Source: Trichoplusia ni
Lineage: Eukaryota; Arthropoda; Insecta; Lepidoptera; Noctuidae
Length of the DNA stretch: 64,000 bases
Reading direction: 5' to 3'
Assembly (NCBI RefSeq): GCF_003590095.1
Contig: NC_039482.1
Span: 4,853,657-4,917,656 of the forward strand
The stretch's first letter is position 1. Each line of letters opens with the position of its first letter. Shown here one piece after another: positions 25,401 to 38,434 of the stretch. The notes under the pieces were generated by a model. That model saw only the letters and a list, made by a program, of their open reading frames with translations, was not told where the DNA came from and did no database searches. A program made the translations under genes and the position numbers.

Positions 25401-28236
25401 ATTGTATCTTTCTTACCTTTTAAATATTGAACCCTAAATAGAGAACCCTCTTTTCGTCAGAGGCTTTTAAAATCCCCATTACACTTATACAGTAAGTACA
25501 GTGGGTTTATTTCCACGTACCAGGGAACCAGAAACGCAAGGAGGTTATCAACTTGTTTCAACTCATACGGAAAACCTGTCAACTGGGTACACCGTAATAA
25601 ATTACTTCAAACTTTGTTCGTAATGTTCCAACAGTTTGAAGCAAACTTCACGTAGGTACGTTACATTAATTTTTACTATGTATTGAATGTTGCTGAAGGT
25701 TTAATAAGAACTCTTTAAGTATATGAGGCCCTGGTACTTGAAATTTAAGTCGTTAGTTATTTTTTTACTAGGTTATTTGTGTATGTATACTGATTGATCA
25801 ATTAAATATGTTTTAGAAGTGAAAGAATCATTTAGCTGATATGCTTAATTTTGTTTTATTAATTAGCTACAAAGCTAGTATTTCACTATTTTTACTAGAA
25901 GAGTAGATTTTGCTTACCGCCGCATAAGCCTGTGTCCATTTTTGAGATTGAAGCCTCAATCCTCGTTGTAAAATTTATCACAATTAGTTAAACAGTTTAG
26001 CGGCTATAGCTTGTCTATACAAGTAATTTGGTTAAAAGATTCATGTTGAAGTACTTAATAAATTATAAAAAAAACCCTTTGTATAACCTATTATTTAAGA
26101 CGCCATTTTGAAAAACCTTCTACAATAAGTCTGTTTTTCGTCCAAAAATTTTCATACAAAATTAACCCTGTCTAAAATTAGAAAGGACCGCAAAGATTTA
26201 ATTACGGACGATGAAAAACAAAGAATACAGCCTGTCACATAAGCAGTATAAACTTGTTTAGCAAGTGCCCGCAACTTTCGTACTTAAGCATGGGTATGTC
26301 TTAGTCTTTTTAATTAAATTCCTCTGCATAATCTCAGCTTTGTGCATTTTATTTTAATTGCGCGGACCGGTATTTGATTGTGGTAAGTTAAGTTAGTTAT
26401 TCTTGCGTTTCGTTTAGTCTTTAGAATTCCGTGGCTGAAGGGTAAAAACGGAACTTTATTACTGAGGCTCTGCTGTCCATCCGTCTGTTACCAGCCTGTA
26501 TCTCATGAACTGTGATAGCTAAACAGTTGAAATCGATTTGGTTCCATTTAGCCTATTTGTACGCAACCGAGTCACGAGTCAAAAAACAGTCAAGTGCCTA
26601 CAAGGCAATTTTTTATTTTAATTAGCTTAAAAACATTGAATTAAAACAATAAAATCAAAAATGTTTTAGCTGAAAAATAAGAATCCGATAAGAGTTCATA
26701 ATGTTAAGAAATACTTACATTTTAACTATTTTATTTTCTGGATTTTAGAATCCTAAGGCGAATAGAAGTCAGCACAACCTGTCGTTAGCACTAAAACAGA
26801 ATTGCAAAATGAAAATGCAATCAACAAGCCACCTGATGAAAGTTGCAATATGACAATATTGGATAGACGAACTAAAAAAAATACAGTTACCCTTATTTTG
26901 ACGGCGACGAATGGAACCATGATCTAATTCCGTCCACAGACAAAATATATGCTGAATAATAATAATAAAATATAACATGTAAAGCAAACTACAGAACTAA
27001 GCGAAACAAATGAGTTCTTTCCTCATATTTGCCCAAAGTGGGTGTTATATTTAAGACTCATATTTGTAAGTCCGCCCACGGCGTGGCTTAGCGGGGTAAC
27101 GTTATCAAATAATTAAGGGACATTCGTTTCCATTAGAAAAGTCATTCTTTATAAAGAATATTCTATTTACGAAGAAGGAAGATTTTTATCTTAGCTTTTA
27201 AATTGGTCCCGCGTTGGGCGCCATTATGCTAAGTTCATAATTTGAAAATTACTTATATGTTTAATTCTTTGTTGAATTGTTGCTAATAAGTCTGATTAAA
27301 ATCTTCAATCATTGCAATTAAGACTGAAATATAACATTCTACTAAAAGCACGTTTTGTTTAAAAAAGTAAAAGTTAAAAACGTCTATCCCCCACTCCATC
27401 GTGAACTCAACTGAGCCAATGCAAACAGACGTTACAATTCAAAAAAGGAATCGTTATTTTTATATAAATTACCCGGCCGAGTTTTCACAGACAATAAAAC
27501 GAGTCTCCATTTAATTTTTTATCTGTCGCTGCTAAGTGATGGCACAAATTAAAAAGCTCTGAACACCCACTTTTAATGGATCAGCCTAATTTTCTTTGAA
27601 ACCGCTCTTTAAAAGCCTTCTACAATTTCCTTCACAAATAAAGTGTTAATCGATAATATTGAAGCGATAACTTACTTTTTAAGGTTATTAATCATCTTGT
27701 TTTGACATTTTTTTAATCTATTGCTTTAGATAACCGTGAATCAAACATGGCTGAAAATTAATGGTGTGCTGTATTTGCATAAAGGGACATCGTATATTCG
27801 TTGTATAAAATGTTATTTGGTGTTTTTCATTTTTTTATTATTAAATACCTGTTGGTCTCTACCTGACACATTGAAATGATAGAGACAGCAATAGATTTCT
27901 TAATGAGACTACGATGAAATATTCGGTACTTTGTTATTATTTATCATTTATAAAATGGTGTTGAAGGGATAGTTGATGATTTTTGAAAGATAAGCAAAGA
28001 AAACACTTTTATTTTATTTTCTAAATAGAATGAGACACTATGATTGGTCGTTATTCTTAGACTTTAAGATATAGGCTTATCGTGAAAAACTGATTAAATA
28101 GAATTTTTCCTTACAATGTCGTACCGGTATTACTTAATTGGAAGAAGCAAAATAACAGCGATAATTTTGCGTTATCGCTGTCAAAAATTAATTGACTCAA
28201 GAAAAATTATTAACAAAAGTTTTTCTATTGTTTCAG
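22500..28236. other. Long stretch without a gene
   Basis: Apart from one P repeat at 26420 I see no exon, SINE or Helitron-like element in nearly 6 kb. TGACGTCA occurs near 24470. If the 28.2 kb exon is real, this is its upstream region or an intron. Confidence 0.45.
26420..26580 (+). repeat. P repeat fragment
   Basis: GAGGCTCTGCTGTCCATCCG and CAGCCTGTATCTCATGAACT are followed by GATAGCTAAACAGTTGAAAT. Confidence 0.55.
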
Positions 28237-28366
28237 GAACATAAGTGTTGTGTGAATACGATGTATCTTATGTGACGTCATCAGAGTGCGTGTGCGCAAG
28301 AATCAGTGACGTAGTGCGTGACGTCAGCTTAGCAAGATGGCTGACCCCGACGCGTTTGATGACGAG
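28237..28366 (+). CDS. Candidate 5' UTR plus first coding exon of an unidentified gene
   Basis: TTGTTTCAG at 28228-28236 looks like a splice acceptor. The following 100 nt contain a three-codon upstream ORF. ATG at 28337 sits in a good context (AGCAAGATGG) and opens ten codons, MADPDAFDDE, ending at GAG|GTATGA, a good donor. The acidic start resembles N-termini of many cytoplasmic proteins, but I cannot name the gene. No next exon was recognised downstream on the plus strand. If the exon is real, the intron is long and may host the minus-strand protease homologue. The call rests on splice signals, GC content and the start context only. Confidence 0.45.
28273..28326 (+). promoter_or_regulatory. 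Cluster of three CRE-like sites
   Basis: Two full palindromes TGACGTCA (28273-28280 and 28319-28326) flank a TGACGTAG half-like site near 28307, all within 65 nt upstream of the candidate start codon. CREB/ATF-type bZIP proteins bind TGACGTCA. The cluster suggests a promoter or a promoter-proximal 5' UTR exon; activity is inferred. Confidence 0.4.
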
Positions 28367-29372
28367 GTATGATAGCTTTTAGTTGTAGAATATAATGTTT
28401 AAATTAATAATATAATCGAAATACCTAAAAAACGAATTGATATGTAACAGAATATTTCACTAAGAGAAATTGTTCTAAAAACTAAAAAAGGCTCGAATAT
28501 TAATATTTAAAGGAATTGTTATTTTTAGTTCATTAACGTCCAACGTTAAAAGACAAGACAATAGAAATGAACTGAATGAACGAATTCAAATTATTTTACA
28601 CAAGCTTCATTAAGCGCATATGCGACCTCTAACGAGAAATAAAAAAGTACACGATGTACAAATTAATATTTTATACATGCTCGGTTATTGGTAGTATGTT
28701 GAGAATATCAGCGCACTCAAACACAAATTAAAAATTAAAATTCAATTCTCTATGGAGTTCCAATGAACCATTTAAAAACTCTTTTCTGCTTTTTTTTTCT
28801 TTAAACAATATACGCGTTCGAAGTTTGAAAAAGCTTCAATTATTATTATATTGGCAGCGTTCACTGGGTTCGCGCGTTTTTTACTTTTGCTATAAATTGT
28901 CGTTCGAAGTTTGAAACTGCGTTTTGAACGACTTTTTTAGTTTATGTGATGAAAAAATATTTGGAAATAAAGCTGTATATTTTTATTTTGTGCTTTGACC
29001 GTAATGGGCATTTAGCAGTGAGATAGGCATATGAGTGTTCGTTGGACCGGGGACCGTATAGCACACGCGACATAATGAATCTAGGCTATAACATTTTGTG
29101 ACTGCAGTTTTTTCAAAAATCTGCTTTTACCACAAATATTAACCTAGTGATAAGATTGCTGTAATGTATACTCAACGGTCTCGAGTACAATCCCGACTTT
29201 TCGAATGTTCTGTGTTTCGGAAGGTCAAATCTTAGTGCCATCCCATCCAGCTATGAGCTTAAGAGAACAGAGGGTGCACTTGTGCTGGTACACACGCTTT
29301 TGTACTTTAGTATGTCACAAGCCAAATATAGCCAACTTTATTGGCATACATAAATAATTAATTATTATCTAA

Positions 29373-29620
29373 CTAGCTGTTGCCCGCGACTTCGCCCCCG
29401 TGGGTAGAAGATATAAGTTATGATTCATGTATACCTGCCCGGTTTTTTTTCACATTTTCCATTGTATCTTCGCTCCTATTAGTCGCAGCATGATGGTTTA
29501 TAGCCTAAAGCCTTCTTCGATGAATGGTCTATTCAACACAAAAATAATTTTTCAATTTGGGCCAGTAGTTCCTGAGATTAGCGCGTTCAAACAAACAAAC
29601 TCTTCAGCTTTATACATACA
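29373..29620 (-). mobile_element. Helitron-like element H1, first of a tandem pair
   Basis: The 3' end CTAG lies at 29373-29376 on the minus strand, and the body is complete to AAAGCTGAAGAG near 29602. It is directly adjacent to a second H1 copy in the same orientation. Confidence 0.72.
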
Positions 29621-29850
29621 TAGCTGTTGCCCGCGACTTCGTCCACGTGGTTAGAATTTTCCCCATTTTCCATTGTATCTTCGCTCCTATTAGTCGCAGC
29701 GTGATGTTATATAGCCTATAGCCTTCCTCGATAAATGGTCTATTCAACACAAAAAGAATTTTTCAAATCGAACCAGTGGTTCCCGAGATTAGCGCGTTCA
29801 AACAAACAAACAAACAAACAAACAAACTCTTCAGCTTTATATATTAGTAT
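29621..29850 (-). mobile_element. Helitron-like element H1, second of a tandem pair
   Basis: It is head-to-tail with the preceding copy; its 3' end reads GGCAACAGCTA, lacking the last G. A longer (GTTT)n microsatellite on the minus strand occupies 29800-29825, followed by duplicated AGTATAGAGTATAGAT in the flank. Confidence 0.7.
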
Positions 29851-30369
29851 AGAGTATAGATTAGTATAGAGTATAGATAATATGTAAGTTTTTTTTCAAT
29901 TGCGTGAAATATTGTGTCTTTATAATCGTATTAACACATTATATTCCTTATATGCTGAACATTATAAATATCACGTAAATTAATTATGAACATGATATAA
30001 TCGTTATAAATTCCCATGTTTTATCTAATAAAACCTTTTTCGTAACAAACTCACTGTATCTATTTTCCTGCAGTATTTTTAACCCTCAAATCGCTAGTTA
30101 AATAGCACAGACGTTAGAAAAACGGGAAAACGGGAAAAACGGTAATACTCGTATCTTTCCCCTGGAAACCAGAGGGTTGGCTATTTACCGGTAAATCTGA
30201 TATAGCGTGATTTTATACAGCCAGACAGATACTGAAGAGTTATTGGGGTAAAGATTAAGATTTAAAATATGTTGTTGTTTACGTAACGGTAAAACGATTG
30301 TGTGAAGGGTAACTTAATTGTATTTTTTACCCTTTCTATTGATGTTGCATTTTTTGGAAAGATAGTTTC

Positions 30370-30495
30370 TTAGGGTTCCGTGAAACAAAGGCAAAAAATG
30401 GTACCCTATTACTTAAGCATCGCTGCCTGTCCGTCTGTCACCAGGCTTCATCTCATGAACTATGACAGTTAGACGCTTAAAATATTCACAGATTA
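30370..30495 (+). repeat. P repeat fragment
   Basis: AGGGTTCCGTGAAACAAAGG and CTGTCACCAGGCTTCATCTC are followed by TGACAGTTAGACGCTTAAAA. Confidence 0.55.
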
Positions 30496-31785
30496 TGAAT
30501 TTCATAAGTGACCAATTTTCTTAAATCTCGCGTCACGTAGAAATTTTTATGGTATCTTCAAACCCCATGACAATGCAATTTACGGTCTGATTTTGATAAA
30601 ATTTGAATGGAGTGATTTTAGATTTTTTAAATCTATTAATTATTTGGATATGTTTGTGGTCTAAAGGTTGGTCATGTAATTTTCATATCAGCCTCTAATT
30701 GTGCCATAGCTGGGCAAAACCCTTTTCCCATACGGTGAATGACATTATAATAAAAATCAAAAATCTAAAACTACGTTTCGAAACATTTTCAATGAAACAG
30801 TGTTAATTAAAACTTGTACTTACATATTAATTAACAGACATAGAACAGTTGCATACATTTTAATTACGACTAGCTAATTACGAAGACAATGCATCGTATT
30901 ATAGTTCCAGGTAATAATTATTCGCTTTTTGTTTGAAATGTTCGTTAAATTAGACAATAATATTCATATGTAGATATTTAAATATTACATCAGTGTTTTT
31001 TGAGATATCAATCAAGAAATTTTAAACAAAAAATATTCTTGGCGCCCAACAGGACTAATTCCTATTCTCTTTAGCAAAGAGAACATTCGACTGCCCTTAT
31101 TCCATTTTTTTATTCGGATTGGCCTATCATGTAAATATAGATAAAAACAACGACAAAATCGTTTGATTCGGTCCCAAATTTCGAGGTAACAAAAATACAG
31201 AAAAATTAAGAGCCTCTTCCATTTAAATTCGATTGAAAAGTAATCACTGTCTTCTTCCCTTATCTTTAAACAGTAAAAAGGAACGGATAATAACTATCAT
31301 ACAAAAAAAGAGACAAATCTGAGCTAAATCATTTAGTTCATTCGAACCAGCTGAGGATTAACATAAGCTCCTTACATTACAATCTCACAGTCTAGAAAGA
31401 CTATTAATAATTTAAAATAATCCTTTAGATCGTACACTGTACCACAAATTAGCATACAATTTAATATAAAACTAGTCCTTATTGCAAGAGAATAAAGTTG
31501 TGTTTTGTGCTATATTGTTGTGGTGGTCTGTACTTGTGATATTAAAACGTATAATGACGGGATAAATTGTATTTGCTATATATTGAACCTCTTTTGTTCA
31601 AGGATATGCAAGACTGTTGTTTTTTTACACAATATTATTTATTTAATAATTTTTATCGAAATGATTATCAAGATGTTAATGTTGAAGTCTCGTATAAAAA
31701 GACATAAGGCGTTAAATACCTGACTTTGAAATTTAACCTAAATTTAACCCGATTTTGAAAGGATGCGTTTATACGTCTTACTTCG

Positions 31786-32075
31786 TCTTACGGTTCACAA
31801 ACCTCTTCCGTATAGGGAAGCTATGAGCATTGATCACCGCGCTTGGTTACTGTGGGTTGGCGATTTCATATTAGTAAATTCGAAATCCAGGTCTCTCTAT
31901 GATGTTTTCCTTCACCGTTTTGTCAATGGTGTACCTATAATTATTAAGAAAACACAATAAACTTTTGAAAATGCCACATTCGTAGGTACTTGCCGTTGTT
32001 GGGGTCGAACCTGCTCCTCGTGCATACAAATTTAGGCATTTAACCCCAAGGCCACCACTACTGGATTTGGAGGTT
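31786..32075 (-). mobile_element. tRNA-derived SINE, family E
   Basis: The minus strand shows a tRNA-like head with box B GGTTCGACCCC (32001-32011), then a body with CGGTGAAGGAAAACATC and a CCTGGATTTCG-like end. The order is typical of a lepidopteran tRNA SINE, but the 3' boundary near 31786 is approximate. Confidence 0.6.
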
Positions 32076-32084
32076 TTTACGTGA

Positions 32085-32119
32085 TACCATAGTTATGGTA
32101 CCATAGTTATGGTACCATA
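32085..32119. repeat. 14-bp tandem repeat, about 2.5 copies
   Basis: The unit is ATACCATAGTTATGGTACC-like (TACCATAGTTATGG repeated), next to the family E SINE head. Confidence 0.7.
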
Positions 32120-33260
32120 AGAAAATGTTTTAGTGTAACACTTTCAATAAATTGTAGTCTACAAAAGAATAAAAAAAGAAATGATTTTATATTTTTAAAT
32201 ATTCGAAAAACGAAACAACGATTCATTTACAAACTCAAAAAACCGTTGCATAAAAAGTTATTTCTTCATTAAGTTCTTTTCGCTACAACTGTCTTACTGG
32301 CTGGCAAGCTCCCGTTAATAATGAGCTCGTAATGAATTCCTGGCAACCCTGAACGCTCGTTAGGGCTGGCAACACCGACAATAGTTTTAATGTCGTGTTT
32401 AAATTATTAAGTTTCGAATTAGCTGATTGGTTTGGCGCCAAGACGTATTTCTTTGTTCTTTTAAATTGCGTCATTGTTAGAGGCCAGAGTTTTAAACATT
32501 GAATAATCAAACTCAGAAAATTATATTACGTTGAAGGGGTATGGTTGGCTATTTTTTAAATATCTCATTATGCCAATTGATGAAAATATATTCAAGAATT
32601 CCTGTTTAATTTTTAAGTCAATTAAATATGATTAAAACAGGAAACCTGAAATATGGCAATAACCTTGTTAGTTTTTAAATTAAGAAAAAAGTGCGGTGAT
32701 TCTTGTGTATTGTTTTATTAACCCTCTATGTCAAACTCCGACCAAACTAGAATTGGTTAACCGCAGTTAAGTTTCTAAAAATAAAACAAAACCTTTAAAA
32801 AAACATCACATATATTTTTTTAATAAATTTAATTAAAGAGTTTGTAACTATTTTGAAAAAGGTTTGAGTAAATCCATTTTGTTGGCTGCCAGTACCACGC
32901 CTTATTACGCTTAATGAAATTTGTCAGCGGATTCTCACCGTCAGGAAAATCGTTATTCAGACAGTCTGTTTCCATTGCGATGATGTTTGGTAATGTTTCT
33001 TGGATATTACTTTGTGTTATTTTTTTAGTATAAAAGTTATGTAAGTGATGTGTGTAACAAAAGTTATTATTGTCTTTTTTTCTGTAATAAAATTTCGAAT
33101 AAAACTTTTTTTTTATCGACTCTCAGATACGAGATTCGTATTTACCGGAATTCTGAAATAATTTCACAAATATTCAAGTTACAAAGACTCAGAACAAGTA
33201 AGAGATATAAAAAAAAAACTTAATAAGCTTTACCAAAAGTTTTACAAATGACATAGATAA

Positions 33261-33448
33261 TCTTAATATACATAAATCTCGTGTTACAATGTTTGTCCTA
33301 AATGGACTCCTAAACCACTTAACCAATTATAATAAAATTCGCACACCATGTGCAGCTCGATCCAACTTGAGAGATAGGATAGCTTAAATCTCAAGTTATA
33401 GTCGCAATTTCTTCTAATCACGCGGACGAAGTCGCGGGCAACGGCTAG
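33261..33448 (+). mobile_element. Helitron-like element, family H3/H1-type end
   Basis: It starts TCTTAATATACATAAATCTC and ends GTCGCGGGCAACGGCTAG, with the 3' hairpin. The middle is shorter than other copies and differs in sequence. Confidence 0.65.
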
Positions 33449-33807
33449 TTTATTGAAATTATTGAATTACCTACATTTTGCTTATCTTAAAGAATAACTC
33501 AACAATCTTGAGAATCATCGACTTTTAAAGACCTACGCACGAACACCTACACATAAATCCAGATACCACAAACATTTGGTCCAATATTTGATCCAGGATT
33601 TGATCTTGATCCAATAATCTTACGGATTTTATACTTACGAGTCGAGTGAGAGTGAATTGATGGGGATTATGTATGCAGAGTGTTTGGTTATTGGTGATTC
33701 TGAAAAATGAAAGTGGAGGCGTTTGAGTGAATTTTAAATATTTATTGTTGATACTATGATCATGATCTCGTATTTTGTGTTGTTATAATATTATTTTAAT
33801 CGATAGT

Positions 33808-34075
33808 TTAATACCAGTCAAGTACGAGTCGGATTTACGGTACTTTGGGTTCCGTACAATCGAAATTGGTCAGCCGTCAAATTAATGCCAGAAATAGTTA
33901 GCTTAATCTTTATTTTTAGCATTTGCTGTTACAGTGGAATCAAAGCTATATCATTTGTGAAAATTTTAAGGGTCTCTTGTATTTCATAAGATTTAGCCTG
34001 ATAACAGACAGATGGACGGACAGCCGTGCCTTAATAATAGGGTTCTGTTTTTACTTCTTGGGTACGGAATCCTAA
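33808..34075 (+). repeat. P repeat, reverse-type copy
   Basis: It starts AGTCAAGTACGAGTCGG and runs through AACAGACAGATGGACGGACA and TAATAGGGTTCTGTTTTTAC to GGGTACGGAATCCTAA. Confidence 0.55.
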
Positions 34076-34616
34076 TGTACAGATGTTGGGTATGGTAGTC
34101 TGCGACGGTGTTTCCATGCTGTCACACGTTTTTGAATATGTGGGTTTCACACAAACAAACATTTCTACAAAGAGAAATAACAATTCTTAATAACTTCTAA
34201 ACGTCGTTCTGTTTTTCTTTAGCATAAAGGGACCATTTGTAGTTTTCTTTTCTACAATAATTGCATTCTGCCTGACAGCTAACAATTATGCGAAGTAGTT
34301 TTAGAAAATTCTCTTATTATAACTTATTGCAAGGAAATAATGGTTTCATTCATTATCATGACTGTGTTCTTTTTTTGCTTTTTTTTGTTTCTACTGTTTT
34401 TTGCTACCTTATACCTACTTGGCAATTTACAGATAAGAGTCGTGAGAACAAAACAACGAAAATGACAGCCTGTCAAAGTTCGTGCAAGTCGATATCGTAA
34501 ACGAAAACAATAAAACCCTCATATTAACCGAAGAAAGATGTAAAAAGATAAGCTTTCAATTAGACTTTCCATCTTTTGAGACACGCGAAGATCATAAACA
34601 AAATAAATAAGGGATT

Positions 34617-34810
34617 TGTGGGGCGCCGTCGCGAAATAGTTTTTCGAAGTACTAGGCTGTCATGCGGCCATAAGAGGTTTTGGGTAAATCCGTCGTAGGC
34701 GGGACACGTACTCGAATTTATCTTCACCCAGCTCACTTTCGCTCCTTAGCTTCATGCGCCCCTGGTAGATGGGGTAGTTTTATCAGTTTTATGTCGCGGT
34801 TTGTCGTTTT
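34617..34810. other. GC-rich patch, unassigned
   Basis: GGGGCGCCGTCGCG to TGTCGCGGTTTGTCG stands out from its surroundings. Two AATAA..GGGA(T/C)TTGTG words (about 34606 and 34853) could mark an LTR-like unit, but no coding frame or inverted ends were found. Confidence 0.3.
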
Positions 34811-36102
34811 TATGGTTACCCCATAACATAATCTGCGTTGTTATAGTATAAAATAAGGGACTTGTGAAAACTATGACGACTTCTATTGAGTTTTTATTAC
34901 CGTCGTGAGTCACAAGTAATTTGTATCGGCTTATGTGAATAAGTAGTACAGCGAAACAAATTTTATCATAACAATACCAGCTGCCCCTGTGTCTTCTAAC
35001 CTGGATTATTTTACTTCTATAATAACTTCACATGAGCCTTAACTAGGAATAGCTTTAAGCAATAAAACAATTGGCAATGTTCAAAACAGTTTTGTGGACA
35101 AATGTATTAACATAAGTCTAATATTTTCTGTACTTAATAATTATAAAAAAATAATCGGCAGAGACTTGCAAAATTATACCCTAAACAAATCACATTACAA
35201 CCTAAATTACCTTAAACCCTAAACCTTAGGTTGCAACTCACAGTTCCTGCTTGATATTATAATGATCGCACACGTAACTTAAACGTGCCGTAGCTTAGGC
35301 GTCTAACGAACTAACTTAAGTTTAAGTTAAGTTTAAAGCGCTCACTCGGAACCAGATGAAACTTTAATGTGAACTGAACTTAGGTTGCATCAGCGGATAA
35401 GTACTTACTTAATGGAAAGCAAGCTCTGTTAATATTTACCTTTTTTTGCCGCGTGGCTGTATTAAAGGATTCGTATTAACGAGATTGTAATTTTATACAC
35501 AATGCAAGGAATCAATAGGATGTTAACAAATTTCCGAATTTTCAAAAATATAATTTCATTGAATAATAGCAATATGAAAGTAAAAATTAAAATCTCTGAC
35601 AGTGAAAACGTTCCCTCCCAAAACTTTTTAATGGCCGGACCAATTTTTACCAAAAATCTCTAAGAATACTCAACTCTACAGCTTTATTGAAATCGTTCAA
35701 TTTTTTCGGGCGCTATGATGCCACAGACAGGCAGACAGAGAGACATTAAACGTCTTTCTCTTCTTGCATCGAAGGATTAAAAAGTATACAATTATAGTAA
35801 CTGCAACTTCCTTGAGGGATTAAGCCATATAAAACTTTAATTCAATTCAAATAAGGTCGTTTATTGAAAAGTAGAGATACTTCGAAATTCTCTCACGTTC
35901 TGTTCATGGACCATTATCGACTAATGCGGACCTGGTAAAGTGAAAATTGCCATTAATTCCGAACATACAGAACCAGAACATGGCGTTACGCTGTTATTAA
36001 TTTCCGCAGGCAATGCTGCAACTGATAGGGTTGTCGCAATCTATATCTAACCTAACTTTTAATAAGAATAATTTTATTAAGCAGAGCTTTTATAATATTT
36101 TT

Positions 36103-36263
36103 GCAGGCTTAGCCGAGTGGTTGAGTAATACACTGTGCGCAAGGGTCACGAGTTCGATACCCACATAGAACAAGCATTATACTGAGTCCGTGTGTCCTTG
36201 TATCCTCCTCCCGCGATACAAGGATAAAATTCTTTAATGCGGGAGCCAATTTTTGTTAAAAAA
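36103..36263 (+). mobile_element. tRNA-derived SINE, family C, shortened
   Basis: It carries GGCTTAGCCGAGTGGTTGAG, box B-like GAGTTCGATACCC, a reduced body and the end AAAATTCTTTAATGCGGGAG. A CCCGC..GCGGG pairing is possible near the 3' end. Confidence 0.65.
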
Positions 36264-36761
36264 GTAGACTTTCATTAATCATTTCATTTCATTTCAATCT
36301 TTAATACATTTAAAACATTATGAATAAATTATTTTTAGTCACGGATCAAAATGCAGAGCCCTTTACTCTCACGACTCCAACTCGTTCATAGTTATTTACC
36401 TAGTCTTTTCCCAAAGATGTTCTAATAGACCAGATTTTATTTTCATATATTTTACCAGAATCCATTACTACAGGTCTTCTAACCTGTATTACGCGTTTCG
36501 ATGCGTCATGAAGTATATTTGTAAATGTCTAATATCTAGCTCTAATATTCAGTATTGTGGCAACCCTAGCGCTGAGTCAAAGCGGGAACATGCAGGTATT
36601 TCTAATTTCCATTCATTACGACATTTAATTACGACTGCAACACAGGTCATGCGTGCAAACTGATTTATTATTATTATGTTAATAATCTTATGTACAAAAT
36701 TCGTGTGTCACAATGTTTGTCACTACTTTTATTCCTCCGAAACGAGTTGATTTATTTTTAA

Positions 36762-37000
36762 CTAGCTGTTGCCCGCGACTCCGTCCGCGTGGTTAGATTT
36801 ATACCTGCCCCAAATTTTCCACATTTTCCATTGTATCTTCGCTCCTATTAGTCGCAGCGTGATGGTTTATAGCCTAAAGCCTTCCTCGATGAATGGTCTA
36901 TTCAACACAAAAAGAATTTTTCAATTTGGACCAGTAGTTCCTGAGATTAGCGCGTTCAAACAAACGAACAAACTCCTCAGCTTTATATATTAGTATAGAT
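36762..37000 (-). mobile_element. Helitron-like element H1
   Basis: It is complete, from ATCTATACTAATATATAAAG (minus strand) to CTAG at 36762-36765, with CGCGGACGGAGTCGCGGGC forming the 3' hairpin. Confidence 0.75.
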
Positions 37001-37520
37001 AAACTTTATTTGTGTATTTGGTAGGTCTGAGAATCGACTATTCTTTTTTTCAGAGGCATTTTCATGTATTTTTTTCCACCTCATAAATTCTCTAGAAACA
37101 AATAGTACGGCAAAACGATTACGTACTTAATTGTAAGGAATATATTATATCGCTGGTTTTTGCCTAAAGAGGGAATTACGAACCCACGCACTTAAATCGA
37201 CTTCGACTTCTTTAAAATGCTGGTAAATATAAATATTCGTAATTTCAAACAACACCTTGTTGTTTTTACACCGACTTCAGTCTGTTTTTAGTAGTTCTTG
37301 TTTGTTACCTTAAAACTTGTTGATCCTTTTTTCATTGTCCTGAAATAAGTGTCTTTTTCCATTGAAAATAATCGATTTTGGCTCAGTCATTTTTATTTGA
37401 AATCAGATTTACGTTTTTGTTGTAAAAACTATAGGTATTGTTTTTAAGAGAAACTCGACAACTTGAAACGGTAATTTTAAACAAATTTCTATATCAAACA
37501 ATTCACACCTTTTATTTCAA

Positions 37521-37780
37521 TCTATATCTACACTTATATATTAAGCTGAAGAGTTTTTTTGTTTGTTTGAACGAGCTTATCTCAGGAACTATTCGTTTAA
37601 ATTGAAAAAATATTTCTGTGTTGAATAGACCATTCATAGAGGAAGGTTTTAGGCTATATACTATCACGCTGCGACTAATAGGACCGAAGATACAAGGGAA
37701 AATGTGAAAAAAGCAGCTTCGGATTCCATTCAAAAATTATATTTTCTAACCACGCGGACGAAGTCGCGGGCAACAGCTAG
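37521..37780 (+). mobile_element. Helitron-like element H1, diverged
   Basis: It starts TCTATATCTACACTTATATA and ends AGTCGCGGGCAACAGCTAG. It has several body changes, including GAACGAGCTTATCTCAGG in place of GAACGCGCTAATCTCAGG. Confidence 0.72.
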
Positions 37781-38249
37781 TTAAGGGTATTTTTAACCAA
37801 ATTTCTATCTCAAACAATTTACACCTTTTATTTCAATTCAATTCTTAACGTTCACCTTCACCTTAAGCACTCTGATTTATGACTATCCTTTTAGTCTGTG
37901 ACGTCATAGGAAAAGGGAATAAAATATATTTCTTACGCACTAAGTGTGTTAATGGTGTAACGTTGTCGACGATGTATGTTCAGAGAGGATTGTGATAGGT
38001 GGCTAGCAGAAGTGCCACTTGAATATGTCTGTGAAATCAATTTGGATGATAGTATGGGTCACTGCAATGGGATTGTTGAAGAGTTGTGAGATTAAAACAA
38101 TTTATTCGGTTAGCTCAATAATAAAATAATTTAGAATTTTTGGTGTTTATTTTTAGCCAACGAAATCATAGTACTTAACCCGTTTTTTTTAGGGAAAGCT
38201 ACTTAGGATTTTAATTAAATAAATCTTCAAAGTAAAACCAATTAAGGTT

Positions 38250-38410
38250 ATATATAGATCGGGATTGATCCCTGTGTAAGGCAAATTTTTGGGTGTCTTA
38301 CAAACGCTTGTTTTAAGTCTGGGTGTCTTTGTACATGAGACTTGGATGTTGTTGAAACCCCACGCGAAACATATATGAAATTCTCGACTGCGTGAGTCAA
38401 TAAAAAAAGA
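38250..38410 (+). mobile_element. tRNA-derived SINE, family C, head missing
   Basis: It starts near a weak box B (GGGATTGATCCC) and runs through ACGCTTGTTTTAAGTCTGGG and ATGAGACTTGGATGTTG to CTCGACTGCGTGAGTC. Confidence 0.6.
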
Positions 38411-38434
38411 AACTGACAAAGCTCTTTACTATCT

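Noticed and set aside
29427..29654. ORFs of the ISRSMMVYSLKPSSMNGLFN type
   Set aside because: They are readings of Helitron-like H1 elements (also at 36769, 37512, 44042, 52535, 52796); the elements are non-coding.
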